From an uncultured Acidimicrobiia bacterium (lineage in GTDB: Bacteria; Actinomycetota; Acidimicrobiia; Spongiisociales; UBA5794): a stretch of DNA of 6,291 bases. The DNA is taken from the NCBI GenBank assembly GCA_913031525.1, contig CAJWGC010000066.1, positions 1-6,291 of the forward strand. The letters run 5' to 3'. A program made the translations under genes and the position numbers. Position 1 is the stretch's first letter; the number at the start of each line of letters is the position of its first letter. Positions 1 to 6,231 of this stretch are shown piece after piece. Below the pieces are notes generated by a model, which was not told the origin of the DNA, searched no databases, and saw only the letters and a program-made list of their open reading frames with translations.

Positions 1-407
1 TCCCATTCTCCCCAGAGATCGCGCCGGACATAGTCAACACCCTCTACGAGGCGTCGAGCTGCCATCAGCAATAGACCGAATGCAGTATCCGCAGTGGTCT
101 CTGTAAGTACGTCGGGAGTATGGCCTACCGGAATTCCACGCTCGGTACATGCCGCAAGGTCCACGTTATCGACCCCCACCGCCATGTTCGACACCACTTT
201 GAGGCGAGACGCAGAATTAAGAAGCTCCGCGTCAATTCGTTCTGTGAGCATCGAGTAGAGACCTACGGCAGAAGCGACCTGATCCAAGAGAAGCTCCCGA
301 TCTATGGCCCGATCTTCGGGCCATAGCCAGACGTCACCAGCACTTCCAAGCTGGTCAAGCGCGATACCCGGAGGGCGACGGGTAACAACAATCCGGGGAG
401 AAATCAT
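1..407 (-). CDS. gyaR: Glyoxylate reductase-like D-2-hydroxyacid dehydrogenase, N-terminal part (runs off left edge)
   Basis: Only the first 135 codons are present. The protein starts MISPRIVVTRR and contains MAVGVDNVDLAA (about residues 75-86) followed by GHTPDVLTETTADTAFG (about 95-111). This is the typical N-terminal signature of glyoxylate/hydroxypyruvate reductases in the D-isomer-specific 2-hydroxyacid dehydrogenase family, cytoplasmic NAD(P)H enzymes reducing glyoxylate to glycolate or hydroxypyruvate to D-glycerate. The Rossmann GxGxxG loop and the catalytic Arg, Glu and His would lie beyond the window, so activity and cofactor cannot be judged. ATG at 407 fits the family N-terminus, but I see no Shine-Dalgarno before it; a leaderless or weakly initiated message is possible. 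It lies 181 bases after pckA in the same direction. Codons 28-36 contain a perfect inverted repeat, listed separately. A phosphoglycerate dehydrogenase relative is the main alternative; the PDVLTE stretch favours GyaR. Confidence 0.85.
   Translation of the reverse strand, partial: MISPRIVVTRRPPGIALDQLGSAGDVWLWPEDRAIDRELLLDQVASAVGLYSMLTERIDAELLNSASRLKVVSNMAVGVDNVDLAACTERGIPVGHTPDVLTETTADTAFGLLLMAARRLVEGVDYVRRDLWGEW
302..326. repeat. Perfect 11-bp inverted repeat with 3-base loop inside gyaR
   Basis: CTATGGCCCGA at 302-312 is followed by TCT at 313-315 and by its exact reverse complement TCGGGCCATAG at 316-326. In the minus-strand mRNA this would form a stable stem covering codons 28-36 of the dehydrogenase (L-W-P-E-D-R-A-I-D), about 80-105 bases after the start codon. 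No T-run follows it, so it does not look like an intrinsic terminator. The repeat is seen directly; any role is unknown. Confidence 0.85.
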
Positions 408-588
408 GGCCGACGATGGTACCGGCTGAATCTCAAGAAAAATGCAGTTCTACAACATTAGTTTCCAGTCGCTGCTGGTATTCCTGCATAATTCGAAAAG
501 CTAAATACCCATCGGTTCATTACCGTTACTGGTGTTAGAAGCTTGATCTAAAGTTTGTGCATCGATAAGAGTTTCGGAAAGGCACGCG

Positions 589-2115
589 CTAAATCGAAGC
601 TGTGATCTCCGGAGCCAGTCCGATAAACGCATCGAGATACTCTCTCCGCTCTTGTTTGAGCCGCTCGACAATATTCGCATACTCGTCGAGTCTTCCTTGG
701 CGTTCATACAGACGATAAGGCTGAATCAGTTCGATATCATCAATACCAGGAATGGAACGGGCAATTTCGTAGCCAAACTCAGGGTCTATCTCCCATTCGA
801 TAGTCCCAGCAACGATCCCCTCCACTACTGCCGACGAATGCGAGATTCGTACTTTCTTAGAGCGTTCGTCGTTGTCCGTTCCGCCGACTCGTCCGGTATT
901 CATTACATAAACTTCGAGATCTGGCATCGCCTTCATGATCTCAAAAATACGATTTCCTTGCATCGCGTCATTATTGAAGAAGAACGGGTTGGTGCCCGGG
1001 ACTCGAAGATTCTTACCCGCTTCAGCAGCTCCTCCTGCAGACGTCCCTTTAGTCTCGCCAAGCATGAAATAAGCCGGTGCTTGCTCGCGAGTGAGTCGCG
1101 CGACCGCGGGAATAATGCTTTCGTTTCTGTTGAGAAGGAGAAGGTAATCGGCCTTCGGCACATTGAGGGGGCTGCGATGTCGTATGTTGGCAAGAGAGAA
1201 TGTCGACCGGCCGTTAGCGGTATAGGAACTGTTGAAAAAATCAACGCGTCCTGACGGATCTACATAGGCGTTCTCCAGCCAAGCATCGGAACGTGTGGTG
1301 CCGCCGTAGATTGTTGGCTCGTCATCAGGATCGAGGCCATAGGTCTTGGCGAAACATCCATTCTCCGTGGTGTAAACCGATCCATCTGGCATCAGAGCGT
1401 TGAAATCGTCTTGAACTGGCATCGATTCCAACTGATTACGGAAGGTGGTAGTGGTCTTACCGGTTCCCGATAGGCCCAAGATGAGAGCGCTTTTCTCGCT
1501 TCCGCTGACGTTAGGGAAAGTCTTCAATCCAGAATGCAACGCGAGCCCACCCTGTTCATATACGTAGTGGTTCCACATACGGAGCCCGCCCATCTTCGAT
1601 TCACCAAAGTAATCGGAGCCAAAAACGCGAGTGACGTAATGCTCGAGATCAACGAGAATCAACCGATCATCGGGTTTACCAGGAGCGTGTAAACCTGGGG
1701 TGTAAATAACGGTGAAGATTGGGTGCCAATCACTGTCACGAGGAAAATAAAGCTGCCGCTGCATAGCAGCAATATTTGCCTGAGTGCTCTCGATATAGAG
1801 ACGACTACCTGTACGAAAAGCAGGATCAGGACCGATATACCCCTCGATAAGAATCATGTCCTTATCAGCGATATAGACATCCTGCTTGTGAGACCACTCC
1901 TCGAACTCCGTGCGGCTAATCCGGTTCTGGTAGATGTCGTCCTCTGCCACGAAGAAAGTCGAACGAGATAATCTCGCCGTCACCTCAGACTCGTAGTTCA
2001 AGTTTCCGAACTCGGTCTCGACGACCTTCGACATGCGATCTAAAGCTAACTGGCGCATTGCCGCCTGAGAGGGATTCGTTATTACTGATTTAGCGGAAGG
2101 CAACTCTGCAAACAA
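589..2115 (-). CDS. pckA: Phosphoenolpyruvate carboxykinase, ATP type (divergent subfamily)
   Basis: The enzyme converts oxaloacetate and ATP to phosphoenolpyruvate, CO2 and ADP, the committing step of gluconeogenesis from C2 and C4 acids, in the cytoplasm. At 508 residues it is slightly shorter than the roughly 530-540 usual for ATP-PEPCKs. Visible landmarks are the kinase P-loop LGLSGTGKTT (213-222; Lys220), the Asp pair in VQDDF (236-237), ENGCFAKT (251-258), the substrate-region Arg in NGRSTF (Arg303), the metal-ligand His in LALHSG (His194) and MNTGRVGG (405-412). In the stretch YFGESKMGG (169-177) the expected second Lys is Met175 (see findings). The start is TTG at 2115, the first usable start after the in-frame stop at 2209-2211, with GGAG seven bases upstream; no in-frame ATG or GTG lies above it. 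It follows pmmB by 82 bases and may be cotranscribed. The stop is TAG. Most Actinobacteria use the unrelated-looking GTP type, so the ATP type is notable if the host is one. Confidence 0.9.
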   Translation of the reverse strand: MFAELPSAKSVITNPSQAAMRQLALDRMSKVVETEFGNLNYESEVTARLSRSTFFVAEDDIYQNRISRTEFEEWSHKQDVYIADKDMILIEGYIGPDPAFRTGSRLYIESTQANIAAMQRQLYFPRDSDWHPIFTVIYTPGLHAPGKPDDRLILVDLEHYVTRVFGSDYFGESKMGGLRMWNHYVYEQGGLALHSGLKTFPNVSGSEKSALILGLSGTGKTTTTFRNQLESMPVQDDFNALMPDGSVYTTENGCFAKTYGLDPDDEPTIYGGTTRSDAWLENAYVDPSGRVDFFNSSYTANGRSTFSLANIRHRSPLNVPKADYLLLLNRNESIIPAVARLTREQAPAYFMLGETKGTSAGGAAEAGKNLRVPGTNPFFFNNDAMQGNRIFEIMKAMPDLEVYVMNTGRVGGTDNDERSKKVRISHSSAVVEGIVAGTIEWEIDPEFGYEIARSIPGIDDIELIQPYRLYERQGRLDEYANIVERLKQERREYLDAFIGLAPEITASI

Positions 2116-2122
2116 AGCACTA

Positions 2123-2126
2123 CTCC
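2123..2126 (-). promoter_or_regulatory. Ribosome binding site of pckA, supports TTG start
   Basis: On the minus strand GGAG occupies 2126-2123, followed by seven bases and then TTG at 2115-2113. The spacing is ideal, and the reading frame above it back to the stop at 2209 contains no ATG, GTG or other TTG, so this site decides the start. Confidence 0.65.
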
Positions 2127-2197
2127 ATGTAAAACAAGAAATGAAGACCCTGACTTTCTCCAGGAGAGAAGCATCAGAGGGCGCGATACTAGTGGCG

Positions 2198-3928
2198 CTA
2201 ATCGAGTCTTAGGTAATCGATTAGATCAGAAATGAGCTTGTCAATTCGGTCCAAGAGTTTCTTCTCAGCGGATCGCATATCAGCAACTTTTGAGACATCG
2301 GATTGTAAATCTCCATAGATCTTCAATTTTGGCTCGGTCCCCGAAGGGCGGATTAGTAGTCGACCTAGCTCCCCCAATTCCAATTCGACGAGCTTCGCGG
2401 CGGGTAAGTACCGGGGCCTTGTCTCAGCACCTACTGAATAATCGATCACGGATGTGATCTCGACTCCCGAAAGGCTTTGTGGGGGATCCATCGTGATCTG
2501 ATTCATCACAACCTCTATTTTCGAGGCCCCATCCAATCCCGGACACACCACGTTGGCCTGACTGCTCACCCATAAAGCGTGCTTTCGGTATAGCGCTTCG
2601 AGACGGTCCGCCACCGTCATCCCCTCAACAACACATGCAGCAACGAGATCCGCGAATGCGACCGCAGCACTGATGCCATCTTTGTCGTGCACAGCTCTGC
2701 CAATCGAATATCCCAACGCCTCTTCGTATCCAAAAACAAAGGTCCCTCCTGCGGATTCAAGCTCTAGACCGGCATTCCAGATCCATTTGAAGCCAGTCAA
2801 AGATTGAGCAAAACGAGCTCGGCGAAAAGCAGCGATAACGCCCAACATCGGGGAAGACACGACGCTGCTCACTACTACTGGATTTTCCACTTTCGTGTTT
2901 TCGAGTAAGTGGTCAGCAAGGAGAACGCCAATTTGATTACCAGTTAATGCACTCCAGCCATACTCACTCGGAAGGCCAATCGCTAGACGATCAGCATCGG
3001 GATCATTGGCAATGACAAGATCTGCATCGACCCGACTAGCAAGATCGTAAACGAGATTGAGCGCTCCGGGTTCTTCCGGATTGGGAAATCGAACGGTAGG
3101 AAAAGTGCCATCTGGATCAAACTGGGCTCCAGCAAGATGTACATCTACATAACCAGCATGAGCCAGTGCAGCAACGACATACTTACCACCGACACCATGG
3201 AGAGGGGTGTAGGCGATTTTGAATGACGGGACTGCCACAGGCCGAACTCGTGTGAGCTCCATGTCGCCGAGGTAGCGATCAAAAACAGCGTCATCGAGCA
3301 CCCTGCTTCGCTCATGTTCCTCGAAGTCCTCGACTCTCGGCACATCGATGGCGGGCCCGACAGCAGCAATAGCCTCCGCTATATAACGATCGCTTGGTGG
3401 AATGATCTGAGCCCCGTTTGCACCGTAAACTTTGTAACCATTGTCAGATAAAGGGTTGTGGCTCGCTGTGATGACGACTGCAGCATGAGCCCCTCTAGAC
3501 AGCGTTGCGTAGGCAACGATGGGAGTAGGAATTGGCTCCGGGAAATATTCGACCGTCAGTCCAGCAGCTAAGAAGACCCCAATGACATCCCGCATAAAGG
3601 CCTCACTAGTAGGACGGGCGTCCCGCCCTACTACGACACAAGGGGGATTCCCCACTGTGTTAGAAAGCAAATAATCAGCAAGACCCCGAGTGGATCGAAT
3701 CACGACGGCTCGGTTCATCCGACGAGATCCTGCCGCAACTTCTCCACGCAGCCCAGAAGTCCCGAATTCGAGGGTCCCGGCCATCCGCTCTGCTAGTTCC
3801 TCGCGGTCTCCGGTATTGATTAGTTCTTGGAGTTCCGAACGCGTTTGCGGATCGGGATCCCCCTCAATCCATATCTGAGCCGCAATAACTAGTTCGTCCC
3901 AAGTCACCAGGAGAGCGTACCGGCTCAT
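2198..3928 (-). CDS. pmmB: Phosphohexomutase, PmmB-type phosphomannomutase/phosphoglucomutase
   Basis: A member of the alpha-D-phosphohexomutase superfamily, moving phosphate between C6 and C1 of hexose phosphates through a phosphoserine. All four family loops are visible in order: FGTSGLRG (55-62) with the phosphoserine loop TASHNP (154-159, Ser156), the magnesium loop DPDADR (309-314), the sugar-recognition loop GYEEALG (400-406) and the phosphate-binding loop RPSGTEPK (527-534). Length (576) and the sequence IWIEGDPDPQTRSEL near the N-terminus resemble mycobacterial PmmB more than the shorter ManB/AlgC enzymes. Substrate cannot be fixed: mannose, glucose or pentose phosphates are all used within this branch (GYEEA also occurs in PGM2-like enzymes). 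ATG at 3928 is the first standard start after acs and has no clear Shine-Dalgarno; GTG at 3907 (residue 8) is an alternative. It follows acs by 57 bases in the same direction, suggesting cotranscription and a role in using hexose phosphate made by gluconeogenesis. The stop is TAG. Confidence 0.92.
   Translation of the reverse strand: MSRYALLVTWDELVIAAQIWIEGDPDPQTRSELQELINTGDREELAERMAGTLEFGTSGLRGEVAAGSRRMNRAVVIRSTRGLADYLLSNTVGNPPCVVVGRDARPTSEAFMRDVIGVFLAAGLTVEYFPEPIPTPIVAYATLSRGAHAAVVITASHNPLSDNGYKVYGANGAQIIPPSDRYIAEAIAAVGPAIDVPRVEDFEEHERSRVLDDAVFDRYLGDMELTRVRPVAVPSFKIAYTPLHGVGGKYVVAALAHAGYVDVHLAGAQFDPDGTFPTVRFPNPEEPGALNLVYDLASRVDADLVIANDPDADRLAIGLPSEYGWSALTGNQIGVLLADHLLENTKVENPVVVSSVVSSPMLGVIAAFRRARFAQSLTGFKWIWNAGLELESAGGTFVFGYEEALGYSIGRAVHDKDGISAAVAFADLVAACVVEGMTVADRLEALYRKHALWVSSQANVVCPGLDGASKIEVVMNQITMDPPQSLSGVEITSVIDYSVGAETRPRYLPAAKLVELELGELGRLLIRPSGTEPKLKIYGDLQSDVSKVADMRSAEKKLLDRIDKLISDLIDYLRLD
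3607..3633 (-). repeat. Strong 12-bp hairpin inside pmmB
   Basis: In the minus-strand mRNA, TAGTAGGGCGGG (3633-3622), a three-base loop ACG, and CCCGTCCTACTA (3618-3607) pair over all 12 positions, with one G-U wobble. On the plus strand the same position is an A/C mismatch, so the structure is better in the sense RNA than in the antisense. It covers codons 99-108, the conserved V-V-G-R-D-A-R-P-T-S stretch. No T-run follows, so it is not a standard terminator. Confidence 0.75.
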
Positions 3929-3985
3929 TGCCGCGAATCGGTCTACAGAGTGGTCAAAGTAAACCGTTGGCCTGTGAGCGCCCTA

Positions 3986-5938
3986 TCAGTCCTCTGCACT
4001 CACCGCTGCCTTATCCGCGATCTCTTGAACAATCTCAGCATTAGCCAGTGTGGTCACATCTCCAAGCTGGCGGTGTTCTGAAATATCGCGCAATAAACGT
4101 CGCATAATCTTGCCCGATCGGGTCTTAGGCAAATCGTCGGTAAATACGATGCTCTTAGGCTTCGCAATAGGTCCGATCCTGTCGGAAACCGTTTCGCGTA
4201 GATCTGAGATGAGCTCCTCGCTCCCCTCGACTCCCGATCTCAGTGTCACAAAAGCCGCGATGGCTTGACCGCTGATCGAATCAGCACGTCCGACAACGGC
4301 AGCTTCAGCCACCGACTCGTGATAAACGAGAGCAGACTCGACTTCGGTAGTCGAAATATTGTGGCCCGACACCAGCATGATGTCGTCTACTCGACCTAGA
4401 AGCCAGTAATAGCCATCGTCGTCGCGCTTGCAGCCATCGCCCGGAAAGTATTTACCGTCAAAACGGCTCCAGTAGGTATCGATATACCGCTGATCATCTC
4501 CATAAATCGTACGCAGCATCGAAGGCCATGGCCTGGTCAAAACAAGGAATCCGCCACCAGGAATCGGCACTGACTTGCCCTCCTCATCAACGACGTCGGC
4601 ACCCACTGCGGGAAAAGGCCGAGTCGCCGAGCCTGGTTTCGTAGAGACCGCGCCAGGAAGTGGAGTAATCATGATCGAACCCGTCTCGGTCTGCCACCAT
4701 GTATCAACGATGGGACAATGACCACCACCGATGTGCTCCTGGTACCAAATCCAAGCTTCGGGGTTAATCGGTTCACCGACCGTACCGAGCAGTCGCAGTG
4801 ACGAAAGATCGTGCATAGCCGGATACTCGTCTCCCCACTTCATGAAAGCGCGAATAGCCGTTGGGGCCGTGTAGAGGATATTGACCTTGTAGTCCTCGAT
4901 AATCTGCCAAAGCCGATCAAGTCCAGGATGGTTGGGCGCTCCCTCGTACATGATCGAAGTTACTCCATTGTTAAGAGGCCCGTAGACAATGTACGAATGA
5001 CCTGTCACCCATCCAATGTCAGCTGCACACCAGTAGACATCATCATCTTTGATATCGAATACGTAATCATGAGTTGTGGCTACCCCCGTTAGATAGCCAC
5101 CCTGAGTGTGGACAATTCCTTTGGGCTTTCCCGTCGTACCTGACGTATAGAGAATGTAAAGCATGTCCTCAGCATTTAGTGGCTCGGGTTCACACTCAAT
5201 CTCCTGATCAGCTACGAGATCTTGATACCAGTGTTCGTTATCCCGCATCGAGATCTCGTTCCCAGTTCGTCTTACGACAACGACATTTTCGATAGAAGGA
5301 CAGCGTGCTACTGCCTGGTCAGAATTAGCTTTTAGGGGGACGAGTTTGCCAGAGCGCCATGCTCCATCAGCAGTGATGACAACCTTTGCTTGTGCATCGT
5401 CGATGCGGTCAGCCAAGGAATCGGAAGAAAAACCACCGAAAACAACAGAATGGACTGCACCGATCCTGGCACAAGCAAGCATCGAGATGGCAAGTTCGGG
5501 AATCATGCCAAGATAAATCGCTACCCGGTCACCCCGACCTACGCCAAGACCCTTTAGAGCATTAGCTAGGCGACCCACCTCTTCGTACAAATCTCGGTAA
5601 GTGATATCACGAGTATCGCCAGGCTCTCCTATCCAGTGATAAGCAACTTTCTCTCCGTTTTTCTCCAAGTGGCGGTCGAGGCAGTTATACGCAAGGTTTA
5701 ATTCACCATCCGTAAACCATTTGTAGAAGGGAGGATTGGAGTCGTCGAGACCAACAGTGGGCTTCTTAAACCATTCAATTCGTTTGAGCGCCTGCTCCAT
5801 CCAGAAGGTCTCGGGTTCTGTCTCGGCGCGGTCATAAATATCGGGACCAGCATTGGCCTCGGAAGCGAATTTCTCAGGAGGATGGAAAACCCGATCTTCC
5901 TGAAGAAGTGCCTCGAGGGTCTCTTGAGTATCAGTCAC
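3986..5938 (-). CDS. acs: Acetyl-CoA synthetase (AMP-forming)
   Basis: Activates acetate with ATP and CoA through acetyl-AMP, giving acetyl-CoA, AMP and pyrophosphate; cytoplasmic, ANL superfamily. The protein is 650 residues from GTG 5938, matching the usual size. Motifs: ATP loop YTSGTTGKPKG (264-274), DTWWQTETG (412-420), with the Trp pair at 414-415 that closes the small acetate pocket, the hinge region GRVDDIM (515-521), SGHNISTTEVESALV (524-538) and the C-terminal PKTRSGK, whose Lys610 is the adenylation residue that family members regulate by reversible acetylation. Asn527 replaces an Arg common in the family (see findings). The GTG start is chosen because GGAGG lies six bases upstream and the following sequence VTDTQETLEALLQEDRVFHPPEKF matches the usual Acs N-terminus once trimmed; the reading frame continues to an ATG at 6085, but that extension looks non-coding. 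It ends with tandem stops TGA TAG. It is first in the acs-pmmB-pckA series and divergent from the tRNAs. Confidence 0.97.
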   Translation of the reverse strand: MTDTQETLEALLQEDRVFHPPEKFASEANAGPDIYDRAETEPETFWMEQALKRIEWFKKPTVGLDDSNPPFYKWFTDGELNLAYNCLDRHLEKNGEKVAYHWIGEPGDTRDITYRDLYEEVGRLANALKGLGVGRGDRVAIYLGMIPELAISMLACARIGAVHSVVFGGFSSDSLADRIDDAQAKVVITADGAWRSGKLVPLKANSDQAVARCPSIENVVVVRRTGNEISMRDNEHWYQDLVADQEIECEPEPLNAEDMLYILYTSGTTGKPKGIVHTQGGYLTGVATTHDYVFDIKDDDVYWCAADIGWVTGHSYIVYGPLNNGVTSIMYEGAPNHPGLDRLWQIIEDYKVNILYTAPTAIRAFMKWGDEYPAMHDLSSLRLLGTVGEPINPEAWIWYQEHIGGGHCPIVDTWWQTETGSIMITPLPGAVSTKPGSATRPFPAVGADVVDEEGKSVPIPGGGFLVLTRPWPSMLRTIYGDDQRYIDTYWSRFDGKYFPGDGCKRDDDGYYWLLGRVDDIMLVSGHNISTTEVESALVYHESVAEAAVVGRADSISGQAIAAFVTLRSGVEGSEELISDLRETVSDRIGPIAKPKSIVFTDDLPKTRSGKIMRRLLRDISEHRQLGDVTTLANAEIVQEIADKAAVSAED

Positions 5939-5944
5939 CGTTTG

Positions 5945-5949
5945 CCTCC
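5945..5949 (-). promoter_or_regulatory. Ribosome binding site of acs, fixes GTG start
   Basis: On the minus strand GGAGG (5949-5945) is followed by CAAACG and then GTG at 5938-5936. This is a near-ideal Shine-Dalgarno and spacing. It places the acs start 49 codons inside the longest possible reading frame, giving a protein of the normal family length. Confidence 0.85.
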
Positions 5950-6010
5950 GTAAGACGTGAGTAGCCGCATCGTACGTCCACACCGACGCGGTTGCACACG
6001 GAATCGCCAG

Positions 6011-6039
6011 TTGACAGAGAAAAACATCGGAAACATATT
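6011..6039 (+). promoter_or_regulatory. Candidate sigma-70-like promoter pointing toward the tRNA genes
   Basis: A perfect minus-35 hexamer TTGACA (6011-6016) is followed, after 17 bases, by CATATT (6034-6039), which matches four of six consensus minus-10 positions. Transcription would begin near 6046, leaving a leader of about 108 bases before tRNA-Glu. The minus-10 is mediocre, so this is a candidate only. Confidence 0.35.
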
Positions 6040-6135
6040 GATAACCGGAAGGATTCGCTGATTCACAAACAGAGATTCCGATCATCCAACGGCCTTGTAT
6101 AATTGCAGCGCCCTTCTGGATCGTCTGGTTCGAGG

Positions 6136-6141
6136 TAAAAT
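6136..6141 (+). promoter_or_regulatory. Candidate minus-10 element close to tRNA-Glu
   Basis: TAAAAT (6136-6141) matches five of six consensus positions and would place the transcription start a few bases before the mature tRNA-Glu at 6154. No good minus-35 is found 16-18 bases upstream. A perfect TATAAT also occurs at 6098-6103, again without a convincing minus-35. Which of these is used cannot be told from sequence. Confidence 0.35.
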
Positions 6142-6153
6142 ACCGGGGCCCTT

Positions 6154-6226
6154 GCCCCCATCGTCCAGCGGCCTAGGACTCCGCCCTTTCAAGGCGGCAA
6201 CGGGGATTCGAATTCCCCTGGGGGCA
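6154..6226 (+). tRNA. tRNA-Glu (anticodon UUC)
   Basis: A complete 73-base cloverleaf. The acceptor stem pairs GCCCCCA (6154-6160) with TGGGGGC (6219-6225), with discriminator A at 6226. The D stem pairs GTCC (6163-6166) with GGAC (6176-6179). The anticodon stem CCGCC/GGCGG (6181-6185, 6193-6197) encloses the loop CTTTCAA with anticodon TTC at 6188-6190. The T stem GGGGA/TCCCC (6202-6206, 6214-6218) encloses TTCGAAT. The 3' CCA is not encoded (CTC follows), so it must be added after transcription. It decodes GAA and GAG and, in bacteria using the C5 pathway, also feeds tetrapyrrole synthesis. Only five bases separate it from tRNA-Asp, so the two are surely one transcript. Confidence 0.97.
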
Positions 6227-6231
6227 CTCGC

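Larger units (their letters stand above)
5939..6153. other. Divergent intergenic region between acs and the tRNA genes
   Basis: These 215 bases must hold the promoter for acs (minus) and probably the promoter for the tRNA genes (plus). I see no convincing gene: the acs frame stays open up to 6085, but without a ribosome site or family similarity there. It contains several minus-10-like hexamers, a perfect TTGACA at 6011-6016 on the plus strand and three GATTC repeats at 6052-6056, 6060-6064 and 6074-6078. For acs, TACGAT on the minus strand (5974-5969) is a weak minus-10 candidate that would give a short leader; no matching minus-35 is seen. Confidence 0.6.

Noticed and set aside
120..326. 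68-residue plus-strand frame opposite gyaR
   Set aside because: Antisense to a clear coding region; its end coincides with the hairpin, which merely supplies the stop codon.
507..533. Possible terminator after pckA (CGGT/ACCG stem with a few T bases following on the minus strand)
   Set aside because: Only four contiguous pairs plus a loose outer three, and a broken T-run; too weak to call.
501..707. Small minus-strand frame overlapping the end of pckA
   Set aside because: It overlaps the conserved pckA C-terminus in another frame, and its product has low-complexity Ser-rich sequence with no family signal.
652..1254. 200-residue open frame on the plus strand antisense to pckA
   Set aside because: It lies wholly opposite a conserved gene, shows no recognisable domain and is best explained as a shadow of pckA codons.
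2156..2170. Small hairpin TTCTC/GAGAA between pmmB and pckA
   Set aside because: Five pairs, mostly A-T, with no T-run; it would not terminate transcription and is likely chance.
4523..4534. 12-base palindrome AGGCCATGGCCT within acs
   Set aside because: Palindromes of this length without a loop are expected about once by chance in a window of this size. The same applies to AGATGTACATCT at 3135-3146.
5939..6085. In-frame N-terminal extension of acs to an ATG at 6085
   Set aside because: The extra 49 residues do not resemble the Acs N-terminus, have no ribosome binding site, and the GTG at 5938 has a near-perfect one and gives the normal length.
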